Below are positions 43,786 to 53,216 of a stretch of 64,000 nucleotides of DNA, piece after piece. The notes below the pieces were generated by a model. It searched no databases. It saw only the letters and a program-made list of their open reading frames with translations, and was not told where the DNA came from. A program made the position numbers and the translations under genes. How positions within the stretch are numbered: the first letter of the stretch is position 1; each line of letters starts with the position of its first letter. Source of the stretch: Elioraea sp. (GTDB lineage: Bacteria > Pseudomonadota > Alphaproteobacteria > Acetobacterales > Acetobacteraceae); NCBI RefSeq assembly GCF_022842375.1, contig NZ_JALHPR010000007.1, positions 62,001 to 126,000 of the forward strand, given 5' to 3'.

Positions 43786-45515
43786 GCCCTCCAGCCGCCG
43801 AAGCGCGTCACATCCTCCGCCCCCGCTGGCGCCGCTTCGGTGCAGAGGAAGCCGACCGTTTCTGTTCCGTCATCAAGCCGCACGCGGCCGAGCGAGAGCG
43901 GTGCCGGGATGGAGGCAAGCAGGGCGGCAACGGCACCGGCCGGAATGCGCCAGAGCTCGCCGGCCAGCGCAGCACCGGCCGCATCAGGCACGACGCCAGG
44001 CCGCGCCGGCTGCCCGGGCAACGCCAGCAGGCGATAGCAGGACGCGGTGGCGATCTCGCGGGCGAAGCGCGCGCCGAGGGCGACCAGGTCCTTGTTCAGC
44101 GGAAGCCCCCGCATGTGCGCGCCGAACACCGCGACATCGAGGAACGGGAATGGCGCTTCAGCAGGTGATGCCGCTTCGCCCGAGAACATCGCCGCGATCC
44201 CAGCGAGGTCACCCTCGGCGAAAGCCGGCCCGACAAGGGTGACACCGAAGGGAAGCCCCTCGCCATCCGTCCCCGCCGGAATGGCAAGGGCCGAGAGGTC
44301 GAGCAGGTTCACGAAGTTCGTGTAGGTGCCGAGTTGGCTGTTCACCAGCACGGGCTCCGCCGCGAGCGCGGCGAGCGTCGGCACGAAGGGGGCGGTCGGC
44401 AGCAGCAGAGCATCGATGCCCGCCATCACCGCATCGGCCGCCCGCCTCAAGGTGGCGAGGCTGTACTGCGCCCGGAACGTCTCGATGGCGGAAAGGCCAG
44501 TTCCCTTGACGACGATGCCGCGCACCACTGGGTGGATCGCCTCGGGCCGCTCCGCCAGCAGGCGCTCGACCACCGCCGTGCGCTCCGCCACCCACGGGCC
44601 TTCGTAGAGCAGCCGCGCGGCCTCGGCGAAGGGGCCGAAATCGATCGTGACGATGTCGGCGAATTCCGCCCAGCGTGCGAGGGCGTCGGCATAGGCCGCC
44701 TCCGGAGCGGCGCGGCCGAAGAAGGCGCGTTGCGCGGGCGCGGGAACGCCGAGGCGCGGCCGATGGCCAGCGGCGCCGCGCGCCACCCAGCCTGGCGGTG
44801 CGGCGCGCGCGAATGGGTCCTCCGCATCGAACGCGGCGGCGACGGCGAGAACCGCCATCGCATCGGCAACCGATGTCGCGAACACCGACACGCAGTCAAG
44901 CGACCGGCAGGCGGGAACGACACCCCACGTCGAGACGAGTCCCTTGGTCGGCTTCAGCCCGACGATGCCGTTGAACATCGCCGGCACGCGGCCCGACCCA
45001 GCCGTGTCGGTGCCGAGCGCGAACGACACGAGGCCTGCCGCGACCGCGACGGCGGAGCCCGATGAGGACCCGCCCGGCACGCGATCCGCCGCCAGAACGT
45101 TCCGTGGCACGCCGTAGGGTGAGCGAACGCCGACGAGGCCCGTGGCGAACTGGTCGAGATTGGTCTTGCCGACGAGCATCGCACCGGCAGCCTCGAGCGC
45201 CGCGACGACGGTGGCCGAGGCGGCGGGCTGGTAGGCGAAGGCAGGGCAGCCAGCCGTGGTGGGAAGCCCGGCCGCGTCGATATTGTCCTTCACCGCGAAG
45301 GGAATGCCGTAGAGCGGCAGCGAGGCGGGGTCGCGTGCATCGAGGGCGGCCGCCTGTGCGCGGAGGCGGTCGGCGCAGGGGCCGCCGATCCAGATCGCGC
45401 CGTCGCCATGCGCGGCCGCGGCGGCGAGCACCGCCTCCGCGACGCGGGACGGCCGCTCTCCGGCGCGATACGCCGCGGCGAGGGCCGGGATGGAGAGATC
45501 GCCCCCGTGGCTCAT
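43749..45515 (-). CDS. atzF: Allophanate hydrolase
   Basis: A 588-residue enzyme splitting allophanate to ammonia and CO2. The N-terminal amidase-signature domain has Lys76 (FAVKDNID), Ser150 (VPGGSSSGSAV) and Ser174 (TDTAGSGRVPA). The C-terminal domain typical of AtzF is marked by VAVFGAHMRGLPLNKDLVALGARF and GELWRIPAGAVAALLA. The single ATG at 45515 gives the right start; the frame extending further upstream is not coding. It is divergent from the Opp-type operon across 191 bases with a double palindrome, and the AtzE module lies at the far end of that operon. It has no biotin-dependent urea carboxylase neighbour. Confidence 0.92.
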   Translation of the reverse strand: MSHGGDLSIPALAAAYRAGERPSRVAEAVLAAAAAHGDGAIWIGGPCADRLRAQAAALDARDPASLPLYGIPFAVKDNIDAAGLPTTAGCPAFAYQPAASATVVAALEAAGAMLVGKTNLDQFATGLVGVRSPYGVPRNVLAADRVPGGSSSGSAVAVAAGLVSFALGTDTAGSGRVPAMFNGIVGLKPTKGLVSTWGVVPACRSLDCVSVFATSVADAMAVLAVAAAFDAEDPFARAAPPGWVARGAAGHRPRLGVPAPAQRAFFGRAAPEAAYADALARWAEFADIVTIDFGPFAEAARLLYEGPWVAERTAVVERLLAERPEAIHPVVRGIVVKGTGLSAIETFRAQYSLATLRRAADAVMAGIDALLLPTAPFVPTLAALAAEPVLVNSQLGTYTNFVNLLDLSALAIPAGTDGEGLPFGVTLVGPAFAEGDLAGIAAMFSGEAASPAEAPFPFLDVAVFGAHMRGLPLNKDLVALGARFAREIATASCYRLLALPGQPARPGVVPDAAGAALAGELWRIPAGAVAALLASIPAPLSLGRVRLDDGTETVGFLCTEAAPAGAEDVTRFGGWRAYRASIAGVAAR

Positions 45516-45531
45516 GGCCCGGCCCCGTTGG

Positions 45532-45553
45532 ATTGCATGCAATATGCGCATAT
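45532..45553. promoter_or_regulatory. Double palindromic operator candidate between atzF and the Opp operon
   Basis: Two perfect 12-base palindromes share two bases: ATTGCATGCAAT (45532-45543) and ATATGCGCATAT (45542-45553). They lie 17 bases before the atzF ATG and about 150 bases before the Opp binding-protein ATG. FCD-type GntR regulators bind short palindromes of this kind, and such a gene sits next to atzF. Binding by that protein is inferred. Confidence 0.6.
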
Positions 45554-45654
45554 CGGGTCGCTTCGCGTGCAGATCGCCCAACTCATGACCAACTCCTGTC
45601 GCCTGCCTGCCGTGAATGCCGTCTTTTTCCGCCTCTTCTGCGCCGGTGTGCACG

Positions 45655-45670
45655 TGGCATGCCGGTTGCT
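45655..45670 (+). promoter_or_regulatory. Candidate sigma-54 promoter for the Opp-atzGEH operon
   Basis: TGGCATGCCGGTTGCT matches the -24/-12 pattern, with GG and GC exactly 10 bases apart and the TGGCA and TTGCT blocks. A start near 45682 leaves about 25 bases including the GAGGAGAG ribosome site before the ATG at 45707. It shares TGGCAT-N5-TTGCT with the site at 33009-33025, suggesting common control of both transporter operons. Confidence 0.55.
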
Positions 45671-45706
45671 GCGCCCCCCCAATCCGGCAGACCGAGGAGA
45701 GGCACA

Positions 45707-47314
45707 ATGATTTCACGTCGTCATATCCTGAAGGCAGGTACCGCAGCCGCCCTCGGCACCGTCGCCTCGGCGCCGGCCATCCATGGCGCCGCCGCGCAGT
45801 CGCGCCGCGAGACGCTGCTGCTGATCAGCGAGAACCCACCGAACAGCACCGACATCCATGGCGTCGGCACCAACCGGCCGGCCTACGAGGCGTCGTGGAA
45901 CCTCTACGACAGGCTGATGACCTTCGGCGTGAAGAAGGATGCCAACGGCGTCGATCATTACGACTACACCAAGCTCGAGCCCGAACTCGCCGAAAGCTGG
46001 AACCAGACGCCGACCTCGGTGACGTTCAAGCTGCGCCGCGACGCGACCTTCCATGACGGCAGCCCCGTCACCGCCGAGGACGTGAAGTGGAGCTTCGACC
46101 GCGCCCTCGCGGTGGGCGGCTTCCCCACCTTCCAGATGCGCGCGGGCTCCCTCGAGAAGCCAGAGCAGTTCGTGGTGGTCGATCGCAACACCATCCGCAT
46201 CGACTTCATCCGCACCGACAAGCTGACGATGCCCGACCTCGCGGTGCCGGTGCCAGCGATCTACAACTCCGGCCTCGCGAAGAGGAACTCCACGGCTGCT
46301 GATCCCTGGGCGATGGAGTGGCTGCGCGCCAACCCCGCCGCCGGTGGCGCCTACCGGCTCGAGCGCTGGGTGCCGGGGCAGGAGATGGTGTTCGCCCGCT
46401 TCGATGGCTGGAGGAGCGGCAAGCGGCCTGACCTTGCGCGCGTGATCTGGCGCATCGTGCCGCAGGCGGGCAACCGCCGCGCGCTGCTCGAGCGTGGCGA
46501 CGCCGACATCTCGTTCGACCTGCCGGCGAAGGACTTCCAGGAGCTTGCCGCGGCGCGGCGGCTCAAGATCGTCGGCACGCCGGTCGAGAACGCGATGCAG
46601 TATATCGGCATGAACGTGAACCGCCCGCCGTTCAACGACGTGCGCGTGCGCCAGGCCATCGCCTTCGCCATCCCCTACCAGCGCATCATGGACCAGGTGG
46701 CCTACGGCACCGCCGTGCCGCTGTTCGGCGGCCCCGCACAGCCGGCGGATGCGACGTGGCCGCAGGCGCATCCCTACGTCACCGACCTTGACCGCGCCAA
46801 GGCGCTGCTCGTCGAGGCTGGCTACGCGAACGGCTTCGAAACGACCTTCAGCTTCGACCTCGGCCTCGCCTCGATGAACGAGCCGATCTCGGTGCTGGTG
46901 TCGGAGAGCCTGGCGCGCCTCGGCATCCGCACGACGATCAACAAGATCCCGGGGGCGAACTGGCGCAACGAGCTGCTGAAGAAGGAGATGCCGCTGATCA
47001 CCAACACCTTCGGCGGCTGGCTGAACTTCCCCGACTATTTCTTCTTCTGGGCCTATCACGGCCAGAACGCCGTGTTCAACACGATGGGCTACCAGAACGC
47101 CGAGATGGACGCGCTGATCGAGAAGTCGCGCTTCACGCAGAACGAGGCCGAGTACACCGACGCGATCAAGGGTTTCGTTGCGAAGGCGTTCACCGACGTT
47201 CCCCGCATCCCGCTGTTCCAGCCGAAGCTGATGGTGGCGATGCGCGACAACATCGATGGCTACCGCTACTGGTTCCACCGCCAGCTCGACTATCGCGTGC
47301 TCACGAAGGGCTGA
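45707..47314 (+). CDS. ABC transporter substrate-binding protein, family 5 (OppA type)
   Basis: A 535-residue periplasmic protein with a twin-arginine-like signal (MISRRHILKAGTAAALGTVASAPAIHGAAAQ). Family 5 landmarks are VTFKLRRDATFHDGSPVTAEDVKWSFDRAL and PPFNDVRVRQAIAFAIPYQRIM. It is the first gene of a seven-or-eight-gene operon: binding protein, two permeases, two ATPases, then atzG-atzE-atzH. The ligand is probably a peptide or a ureide/amide feeding AtzE; this is inference from context. A GAGGAGAG site precedes the ATG. Confidence 0.93.
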   Translation: MISRRHILKAGTAAALGTVASAPAIHGAAAQSRRETLLLISENPPNSTDIHGVGTNRPAYEASWNLYDRLMTFGVKKDANGVDHYDYTKLEPELAESWNQTPTSVTFKLRRDATFHDGSPVTAEDVKWSFDRALAVGGFPTFQMRAGSLEKPEQFVVVDRNTIRIDFIRTDKLTMPDLAVPVPAIYNSGLAKRNSTAADPWAMEWLRANPAAGGAYRLERWVPGQEMVFARFDGWRSGKRPDLARVIWRIVPQAGNRRALLERGDADISFDLPAKDFQELAAARRLKIVGTPVENAMQYIGMNVNRPPFNDVRVRQAIAFAIPYQRIMDQVAYGTAVPLFGGPAQPADATWPQAHPYVTDLDRAKALLVEAGYANGFETTFSFDLGLASMNEPISVLVSESLARLGIRTTINKIPGANWRNELLKKEMPLITNTFGGWLNFPDYFFFWAYHGQNAVFNTMGYQNAEMDALIEKSRFTQNEAEYTDAIKGFVAKAFTDVPRIPLFQPKLMVAMRDNIDGYRYWFHRQLDYRVLTKG

Positions 47315-47319
47315 GGCGG

Positions 47320-48333
47320 ATGTTCGGGCTCCTGGCGCGGCGGCTTGCTGCCGCGCTGCCGACACTGGCGGGCGTCATCGTCGTCACCTTCCTGATGACG
47401 CGCGCGCTGCCCGGCGACCCTGCGGCGTATTTCGCGGGGCCCGCGGCGACGCGCGAGGCGGTGGAGGAGATCCGCCGCCAGCTCGGCCTCGACCAGCCAC
47501 TCTGGGTGCAGTTCGGCGACTACCTGGCCGATCTCGCGCGCGGCGACCTTGGCCTGTCCATCACCACGGGGCAGCCGGTGCTGGCTGACATCGCGCAGCG
47601 GCTGCCGGCCTCGGCCGAACTCACGCTGATCGGGCTGCTGATCGCCGCGGGCTTCGGCGTGCCGATGGGCGTGGCCGCGGCCCTCAGGCCCAACTCGTGG
47701 GTCGATCACCTCTGCCGCGTCATCGCCACCGCCGGCGTGTCGCTGCCGACGTTCTTCACCGGGCTGCTGCTCGTCTACGTGTTCTACTACCAGCTCGGCT
47801 GGGCGCCAGCGCCGCTCGGGCGGCTCGATGCGTTCTCCTCGCCGCCACCGCAAGTGACGGGGTTCTACCTGATCGACAGCCTGCTCGCGGGCGACATCGA
47901 GACGTTCACGGGTGCGGCCGCGCAGCTTGCGCTGCCTGCGCTCACGCTCGGCATCTTCGCGTTGGCGCCGATCGCGCGGATGACGCGCGGGTCGATGCTG
48001 TCGGTGCTGTCGTCGGACTTCATCCGGGCGGCGCGCGCCGCGGGGCTCAGCGGCAACACCATCGTCATCCGCTACGCGCTGCGCAACGCGCTGCTGCCCG
48101 TCGTCACCACCCTCGGCATGGTGCTGTCGTTCTTGCTCGGCGCGAACGTGCTGGTCGAGAAGGTGTTCGCCTGGCCCGGCATCGGCTCCTACGCAATCGA
48201 GGCGCTGATCGCGTCCGACTATGCGCCCGTGCAGGGCTTCGTGATGGCGATGGCGATCCTTTACGTCGCACTGAACCTCGTGATTGATCTCGCCTACCAG
48301 GCGATCGACCCGCGCGTGAGGATCGAGGCGTGA
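47320..48333 (+). CDS. ABC transporter permease, OppB/DppB type
   Basis: A 337-residue permease starting MFGLLARRLAAALPTLAGVIVVTFLMTRALPGDPAAYF, the family-standard first helix and periplasmic motif. Membrane segments alternate to the EAA loop (SSDFIRAARAAGLSGNTIVIRYALRNALLPVVTTLG) and FAWPGIGSYAIEALIASDYAPVQGFVMAMAI. It begins five bases after the binding-protein stop, and its stop overlaps the OppC start by four bases (GTGA). Confidence 0.94.
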   Translation: MFGLLARRLAAALPTLAGVIVVTFLMTRALPGDPAAYFAGPAATREAVEEIRRQLGLDQPLWVQFGDYLADLARGDLGLSITTGQPVLADIAQRLPASAELTLIGLLIAAGFGVPMGVAAALRPNSWVDHLCRVIATAGVSLPTFFTGLLLVYVFYYQLGWAPAPLGRLDAFSSPPPQVTGFYLIDSLLAGDIETFTGAAAQLALPALTLGIFALAPIARMTRGSMLSVLSSDFIRAARAAGLSGNTIVIRYALRNALLPVVTTLGMVLSFLLGANVLVEKVFAWPGIGSYAIEALIASDYAPVQGFVMAMAILYVALNLVIDLAYQAIDPRVRIEA

Positions 48334-49190
48334 GTGCCAGCGCCGCCGCAGGTGGAACGGTCGGCCACATCCGGCACGTGCTGTCGGAGAACCCCGTCAC
48401 GGGCCTCTCCTTCGGCCTGTTCGGCCTGCTGGTGCTGACCGCCATCCTCGGCCCCTCGCTCGTGCCATACGATCCGCTGGCCTCGTCCGACGCCGCACTC
48501 GCGGCCCCCTCGGCGAAGCACTGGTTCGGCACCGACAACCTGGGGCGTGACGTGTTCGCTCGCGTCGTGGTCGCAACGCGGCTCGACCTCGGCATGGCGT
48601 TCGCGGCCGTGGCCCTCGTCTTCGTCACCGGCACGCTCGCGGGTGTTGCCGCCGGCTTCCTCGGCGGGTGGACCGACCGCATCGTCGGCCGCGTGACCGA
48701 CACGATCATGGCCTTTCCGCTGTTCGTTCTCGCGATGGGGCTGGTCGCTGCCCTGGGCAACACGATCGCCAACGTGATCTACGCCACCGCCATCATCAAC
48801 TTCCCGATCTACGCGCGCGTCGCCCGCACGGAAGCCAACATCCGCCGCGAGGCTGGATACATCGAGGCCGCGAGACTCGCCGGCGCGTCCACCCTCGCGG
48901 TGATGCTGTTCGAGGTGCTGCCGAACGTGCTGCCGATCATGATGGTGCAGGTGAGCCTGACGATGGGCTACGCGATCCTCAACACCGCGGGGTTGTCGTT
49001 CATCGGCCTCGGCATCCGCCCGCCCACCGCCGAGTGGGGGATCATGGTCGCGGAAGGGGCGGGCTATATCGTTTCGGGCGAGTGGTGGATCGCGCTGTTC
49101 CCGGGCCTGGCACTCATGCTCGCGGTGTTCACCTTCAACCTGATGGGTGACGGGTTGCGCGACATCGTCGATCCCCGCAGAAGGACATGA
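48330..49190 (+). CDS. ABC transporter permease, OppC/DppC type
   Basis: A 286-residue permease with the usual KHWFGTDNLGRDVFARVVVATR motif, about six membrane segments, EAA loop (EANIRREAGYIEAARLAGASTLAVMLFEVLPN) and AGLSFIGLGIRPPTAEWGIMVAEG. The start is a GTG overlapping the OppB stop by four bases. It pairs with OppB to form the pore. The ATPase gene starts 13 bases after its stop. Confidence 0.94.
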   Translation: MSASAAAGGTVGHIRHVLSENPVTGLSFGLFGLLVLTAILGPSLVPYDPLASSDAALAAPSAKHWFGTDNLGRDVFARVVVATRLDLGMAFAAVALVFVTGTLAGVAAGFLGGWTDRIVGRVTDTIMAFPLFVLAMGLVAALGNTIANVIYATAIINFPIYARVARTEANIRREAGYIEAARLAGASTLAVMLFEVLPNVLPIMMVQVSLTMGYAILNTAGLSFIGLGIRPPTAEWGIMVAEGAGYIVSGEWWIALFPGLALMLAVFTFNLMGDGLRDIVDPRRRT

Positions 49191-49203
49191 TGGGGCGTCG
49201 GAC

Positions 49204-50172
49204 ATGAGCCAGCCGCCGCTCCTCTCGGTCGAGGATCTCTCGGTCGAGTTCCGCACACGCTCTGGCACAGTGCGCGCACTCGAGGCGATCAGCTTCGCCA
49301 TCGCGCGGGGCGAGACAGTGGGCGTGGTGGGCGAGAGCGGGTCCGGCAAGTCGGTCACGGCGTATACCGTGATGCGGCTGCTCGACGATGCCGCGCGCAT
49401 CACCTCCGGCCGGATCATGTTCGGCGGGCTCGACATGCTTGGCGCCGATGCGGGAACGCTCGCCGAACTGCGCGGGCGAGAGCTCTCGATGATCTTCCAG
49501 AACCCGCGCGCGAGCCTGAACCCGATCCGCCGCGTTGGCCAGCAGATCGCGGATGTTCTGTTGCGCCACGCCAATGTCGGGGCGAAGGAGGCGGGCGAGC
49601 GGGCCGTCGCGCTGCTCGCCGAGGTGGGCATCCCCGAGCCGTCGCGCCGCGCGAAGGCCTATCCGTTCGAGCTCTCGGGCGGCATGTGCCAGCGCATCGG
49701 CATCGCCATCGCCCTTGCCTGCCGCCCCGCGCTGCTTATCGCCGACGAACCGACGACGGGCCTCGACGTGACGACGCAGGCAACGATCATGGACCTCGTG
49801 TCGGAGCTCGGCCGCGCGCGGGGAATGGCGACGATGCTGATCACCCACGATCTCGGTCTGGCAACGGAACGATGCGATCGCGTGGTGGTGATGCACGCGG
49901 GCCACGTGGTGGAGGATGCGCCGACAGCCGCCCTCTTCGCCGCCCCGCGCCACCCCTACACCGCGCGGCTCTTCGCCGCCACGCCGCGGCCAGGCCTCGC
50001 GCTGTCGGAGATCAGCACGATCCCGGGTGGGCTGCCTGACCTGCGGCGTGACGATCTTCCGCCCTGCCGCTTCTCGACGCGCTGCGACCGGCGGCGCGAT
50101 GCGTGCGATGCGCCGCCGCTGCCGCGCGTGACTCACCAGGGGCGGCTCGTCGCATGCCACAACCCGCTGTGA
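49204..50172 (+). CDS. ABC transporter ATP-binding protein, OppD/DppD type
   Basis: A 322-residue ATPase with Walker A (GESGSGKSV), signature (LSGGMCQRIGIA), Walker B (LLIADEPTTGLDVT) and switch His (MLITHDLGL). The C-terminal oligopeptide extension includes cysteines (PPCRFSTRCDRRRDACD) that form the 4Fe-4S-like site of the OppD/DppD group. It works as a heterodimer with the OppF-type protein. The next gene overlaps its stop. Confidence 0.94.
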   Translation: MSQPPLLSVEDLSVEFRTRSGTVRALEAISFAIARGETVGVVGESGSGKSVTAYTVMRLLDDAARITSGRIMFGGLDMLGADAGTLAELRGRELSMIFQNPRASLNPIRRVGQQIADVLLRHANVGAKEAGERAVALLAEVGIPEPSRRAKAYPFELSGGMCQRIGIAIALACRPALLIADEPTTGLDVTTQATIMDLVSELGRARGMATMLITHDLGLATERCDRVVVMHAGHVVEDAPTAALFAAPRHPYTARLFAATPRPGLALSEISTIPGGLPDLRRDDLPPCRFSTRCDRRRDACDAPPLPRVTHQGRLVACHNPL

Positions 50173-51164
50173 GCGCGCCCGTCCTCGACGCGCGGGATGT
50201 CTGCAAGCGCTACCCCGTCGGTGGCGGTGGGCTCTTCGCGCGCGGGCCGGTGCCGCTGCTGCATGCGGTCGATCGCATCTCGCTCACGGTCGGCGCCGGC
50301 GAGACGGTGGGCCTCGTCGGCGAGAGCGGCTGCGGCAAGACTACCCTCACACGCATGCTCGCACGCCTGATCGATACGACCGAGGGGTCGATCCTGTTCG
50401 GCGGTGATGATCTCGCCACCGTCCCTGCCGCGCGCTTCGCCGGTCACCCCGCGCGCGCCGCGATCCAGATGGTGTTCCAGGATGCCGAAGGCTCGATCAA
50501 CCCGCGCTTCACCGCCTTCGATGCCATCGCCGCCCCGCTGCGCCGACTCAATGGCCTCTCTGGTGCTCCGTTGCGCGCGCGGGTCGAACGGGCGGCGGAA
50601 CAATGTGGCCTGCCCCTCACGCTGCTCGGCCGCTATCCGCACCAGCTCTCGGGCGGGCAGAAGGCGCGCGTCGGCATCGCGCGTGCCGTTGCGACCGAAC
50701 CGAAGCTGCTGATCCTCGATGAGCCGACCTCGGCGCTCGACGTCTCGGTGCAGGTCGTGATCCTCGAATTGCTGGCGGAGCTGAAATCGCGCCTCGGCAT
50801 GTCCTATCTCTTCGTCAGCCATGATCTCAACGTCGTGCGGCTCATCTGTGACCGCGTGCTCGTGATGTATCTTGGCCGCATCGTCGAGGAAGGACCGGCG
50901 GAGGCGGTGTTCCGCGCGCCGGCCCATCCCTACACCCGCGCGCTGGTCGATAGCGTCGCGGTGCCGGGACAGATCCGCGAGGGGCCACGGCTCCGCCTCT
51001 CCGGCGACCCGAAGAGCCCGATCGACCCTGACCAGAACGCCTGCCGCTTCCACGGCCGCTGCCCGCGTGGGCAGGATGTGTGCGGCAGCGTCGCCCCACC
51101 GGAGGTCACCCCCGGTACCGGGCGCCGCGCCTTCTGCCACCTGCCGCTCATGGAGCATGCATGA
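50169..51164 (+). CDS. ABC transporter ATP-binding protein, OppF/DppF type
   Basis: A 331-residue ATPase with Walker A (GESGCGKTT), signature ([12 protein letters not shown]), Walker B ([14 protein letters not shown]), switch His ([10 protein letters not shown]) and the C-terminal cysteine motif ([17 protein letters not shown]). I chose the GTG at 50169, which overlaps the OppD stop by four bases as elsewhere in this operon; an in-frame ATG at 50154 is the alternative. The atzG ATG overlaps its stop by four bases, tying the transporter directly to the amidase genes. Confidence 0.92.
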   Translation: MSAPVLDARDVCKRYPVGGGGLFARGPVPLLHAVDRISLTVGAGETVGLVGESGCGKTTLTRMLARLIDTTEGSILFGGDDLATVPAARFAGHPARAAIQMVFQDAEGSINPRFTAFDAIAAPLRRLNGLSGAPLRARVERAAEQCGLPLTLLGRYPHQLSGGQKARVGIARAVATEPKLLILDEPTSALDVSVQVVILELLAELKSRLGMSYLFVSHDLNVVRLICDRVLVMYLGRIVEEGPAEAVFRAPAHPYTRALVDSVAVPGQIREGPRLRLSGDPKSPIDPDQNACRFHGRCPRGQDVCGSVAPPEVTPGTGRRAFCHLPLMEHA

Positions 51165-51367
51165 CCGAGACGACGCCGAAACCGCTGACGGAGAAGGAAG
51201 CCGAGGCGCTGCTCGATGCGGCCTCGCGCGCGCTCGCCCTGCCGGTGCCCGAGAAATGTCGGGCCGGAACGGTCACGAACATCGTCGCTGCCTCCACCGC
51301 CGCGGCCTTCGTCATGGGCTTCCCGCTCGGCGACACGGATGAGCCAGCACCGGTGTTCCGCGCATGA
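51161..51367 (+). CDS. atzG: AtzG-like small amidase subunit (DUF4089)
   Basis: A 68-residue protein, the same length as AtzG of the cyanuric acid pathway. It has the DUF4089 pattern: a helix KEAEALLDAASRALALPVPE, then TVTNIVAASTAAAFVMGFPLGD and a C-terminal EPAPVFRA tail. AtzG is a Gat-C-like small subunit that stabilises AtzE in a heterotetramer. The gene overlaps OppF at its start and atzE at its stop, each by four bases, matching the known atzG-atzE arrangement. The small size makes it easy to miss, but its place and tail motif are convincing. Confidence 0.88.
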   Translation: MTETTPKPLTEKEAEALLDAASRALALPVPEKCRAGTVTNIVAASTAAAFVMGFPLGDTDEPAPVFRA

Positions 51368-52767
51368 GCATCGAGGCGCTGCTCGATGGTGATGGGGCTG
51401 TCATCGCCGCCGCCATCCGCTCCCGCACCGTCACGGCCACGGCGGTTGCGGAAGCAACACTCGCGCGCATCGCCGCGCGGAACCCCGCGCTGAACGCCTT
51501 CACCGATGTGACGGCCGATCGCGCGCTGGCCGCCGCGCGCGGCGTGGATGCGACGATCGCCGTGGGCGGCGATCCCGGCCCGCTGGCCGGCGTCCCCTAT
51601 GCGGTGAAGAACCTGTTCGACGTTACCGGGCTGCCGACGCGCGCGGGCTCGCGCATCGGCCGCGACAACCCACCCGCCACGGAGGATGCCACCGCCATCA
51701 CGCGCCTCGACGCGGCAGGCGCGGTGCTCGTCGGCGCGCTGAACATGGGCGAGTACGCCTACGACTTCACCGGCGAGAACGCGCATGACGGGCCCTCGCG
51801 CAACCCGCACGACGTCTCGCGGATGGCGGGCGGCTCCTCTGGCGGTTCGGGCAGTGCGGTGGGTGGGCGCCTGGTGCCGTTCGCGCTCGGCTCCGACACC
51901 AACGGCTCGATCCGCGTGCCGGCTGCCTTCTGCGGCACCTTCGGCCTTAAGCCCACCTACGGGCGGCTTTCGCGGGCCGGTGCGATGCTGTTCGCCGGCA
52001 GCTTCGACCATGTCGGGCCGCTCGCGCGCAGCGTGGCCGACCTTGCCGCCGTGTATGACGCGATGCAGGGGCCGGATGCCGCCGATCCGGTCTGCGCGGC
52101 CTCGGTTGTCGATCCGCTCTCGCATCGTCTTGGCGGCGATGTCTCGGGGCTTCGCATCGCCGTTGCCGCGGGCCATTTCCGCGAGAATGCGGCCCCTGGG
52201 GTTCTCGAGGCCGCCGATGGCGCCGCGGCCGCACTCGGCGTCACGCGCGAGGTCGCGATCCCCGAGGCCGCGCGTGCGCGGGCGGCTGCCTTCGTCATCA
52301 CCACGATCGAGGGCGCGCAGCTTCACCTGCCACGCCTGCGTGCCCGCGCGATGGATTTCGACCCGGCAACGCGCGACCGGTTCCTCGCCGGCGCGATGCT
52401 GCCCGCCGGCTGGTATCTCGCCGCGCAACGCTTCCGCGCCTGGTACCGCACGCAGGTGCTGGCGCTGTTCGAGACGGTCGATGTCATCCTCGCCCCGGCG
52501 ACGCCACTGCCCGCCCCGCCGATCGGCGGGCAGACCATGACGTTGGGCGGTGCCACCGTGCCGCTGCGACCGAACATCGGCCTCTACACGCAGCCGCTGT
52601 CGTTCATCGGGCTTCCTGTCGTGTGCGTTCCAGGTGCGCGCGGGCCGGATGGGCTGCCGCTCGGCGTCCAGGTCATCGCCGCACCCTGGGCCGAGGAGAA
52701 GGCGCTCATGGTCGCTGCCGTCCTGGAACGTTCCGGACTCGCACACTGCCCGGGGCTGCCGGCATGA
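51364..52767 (+). CDS. atzE: AtzE-type amidase (1-carboxybiuret hydrolase family)
   Basis: A 467-residue amidase-signature enzyme. The triad is Lys82 (YAVKNLFD), Ser158 ([13 protein letters not shown]) and Ser182 ([13 protein letters not shown]). Length, the AtzG partner before it and the AtzH-like gene after it identify the AtzE branch, which deaminates 1-carboxybiuret to 1,3-dicarboxyurea. No cyanuric acid hydrolase (AtzD) or biuret hydrolase gene is in the window, so its physiological substrate here is not certain. It overlaps atzG and the AtzH-like gene by four bases each. Confidence 0.9.
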   Translation: MSIEALLDGDGAVIAAAIRSRTVTATAVAEATLARIAARNPALNAFTDVTADRALAAARGVDATIAVGGDPGPLAGVPYAVKNLFDVTGLPTRAGSRIGRDNPPATEDATAITRLDAAGAVLVGALNMGEYAYDFTGENAHDGPSRNPHDVSRMAGGSSGGSGSAVGGRLVPFALGSDTNGSIRVPAAFCGTFGLKPTYGRLSRAGAMLFAGSFDHVGPLARSVADLAAVYDAMQGPDAADPVCAASVVDPLSHRLGGDVSGLRIAVAAGHFRENAAPGVLEAADGAAAALGVTREVAIPEAARARAAAFVITTIEGAQLHLPRLRARAMDFDPATRDRFLAGAMLPAGWYLAAQRFRAWYRTQVLALFETVDVILAPATPLPAPPIGGQTMTLGGATVPLRPNIGLYTQPLSFIGLPVVCVPGARGPDGLPLGVQVIAAPWAEEKALMVAAVLERSGLAHCPGLPA

Positions 52768-53177
52768 CGATCGCGATCAACCTCCCCGCGCCGCTGGCCG
52801 AGATGCAGGAGGCCTTCGCCGCCTACGAAAAGGCACTCACCGGTAATGACGTCGCGATGCTCGACCTGCTGTTCTGGAACAACCCGCACACGCTCCGCTA
52901 CGGCGTGACGGAGAACCTCTACGGCTACGAGGCCATCGCCGCCTTCCGCGCCGGCCGCCCTGCCGCGGGGCTTGCGCGCAGCATCTCCAACACCGTCATC
53001 ACCACCTTCGGCGCCGGCATGGCCACCGCCAACACCGAGTTCACGCGCGAAGGCTCGACCCGCACCGGCCGGCAGAGCCAGACCTGGGTGAAGTTCCCCC
53101 CGGCCGAGGTCGGCGCGGCCTTCGGCGGCTGGCGCATCGTCGCCGCCCACGTCTCGCTGCTGACCACCCCCGCATAA
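52764..53177 (+). CDS. atzH: AtzH-like (DUF3225) decarboxylase-type protein
   Basis: A 137-residue NTF2-fold protein with the DUF3225 core: [44 protein letters not shown] and a C-terminal [12 protein letters not shown]. AtzH decarboxylates 1,3-dicarboxyurea to allophanate, the substrate of AtzF encoded about 7 kb away, so together AtzG/E, AtzH and AtzF give a full lower route to ammonia and CO2. The ATG overlaps the atzE stop by four bases. It ends the operon; a DMT exporter follows after 39 bases. Confidence 0.88.
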   Translation: MTIAINLPAPLAEMQEAFAAYEKALTGNDVAMLDLLFWNNPHTLRYGVTENLYGYEAIAAFRAGRPAAGLARSISNTVITTFGAGMATANTEFTREGSTRTGRQSQTWVKFPPAEVGAAFGGWRIVAAHVSLLTTPA

Positions 53178-53216
53178 GCCCTTTCGCCCGGCACGCGCCG
53201 GCGTAAGCTCACGGCC

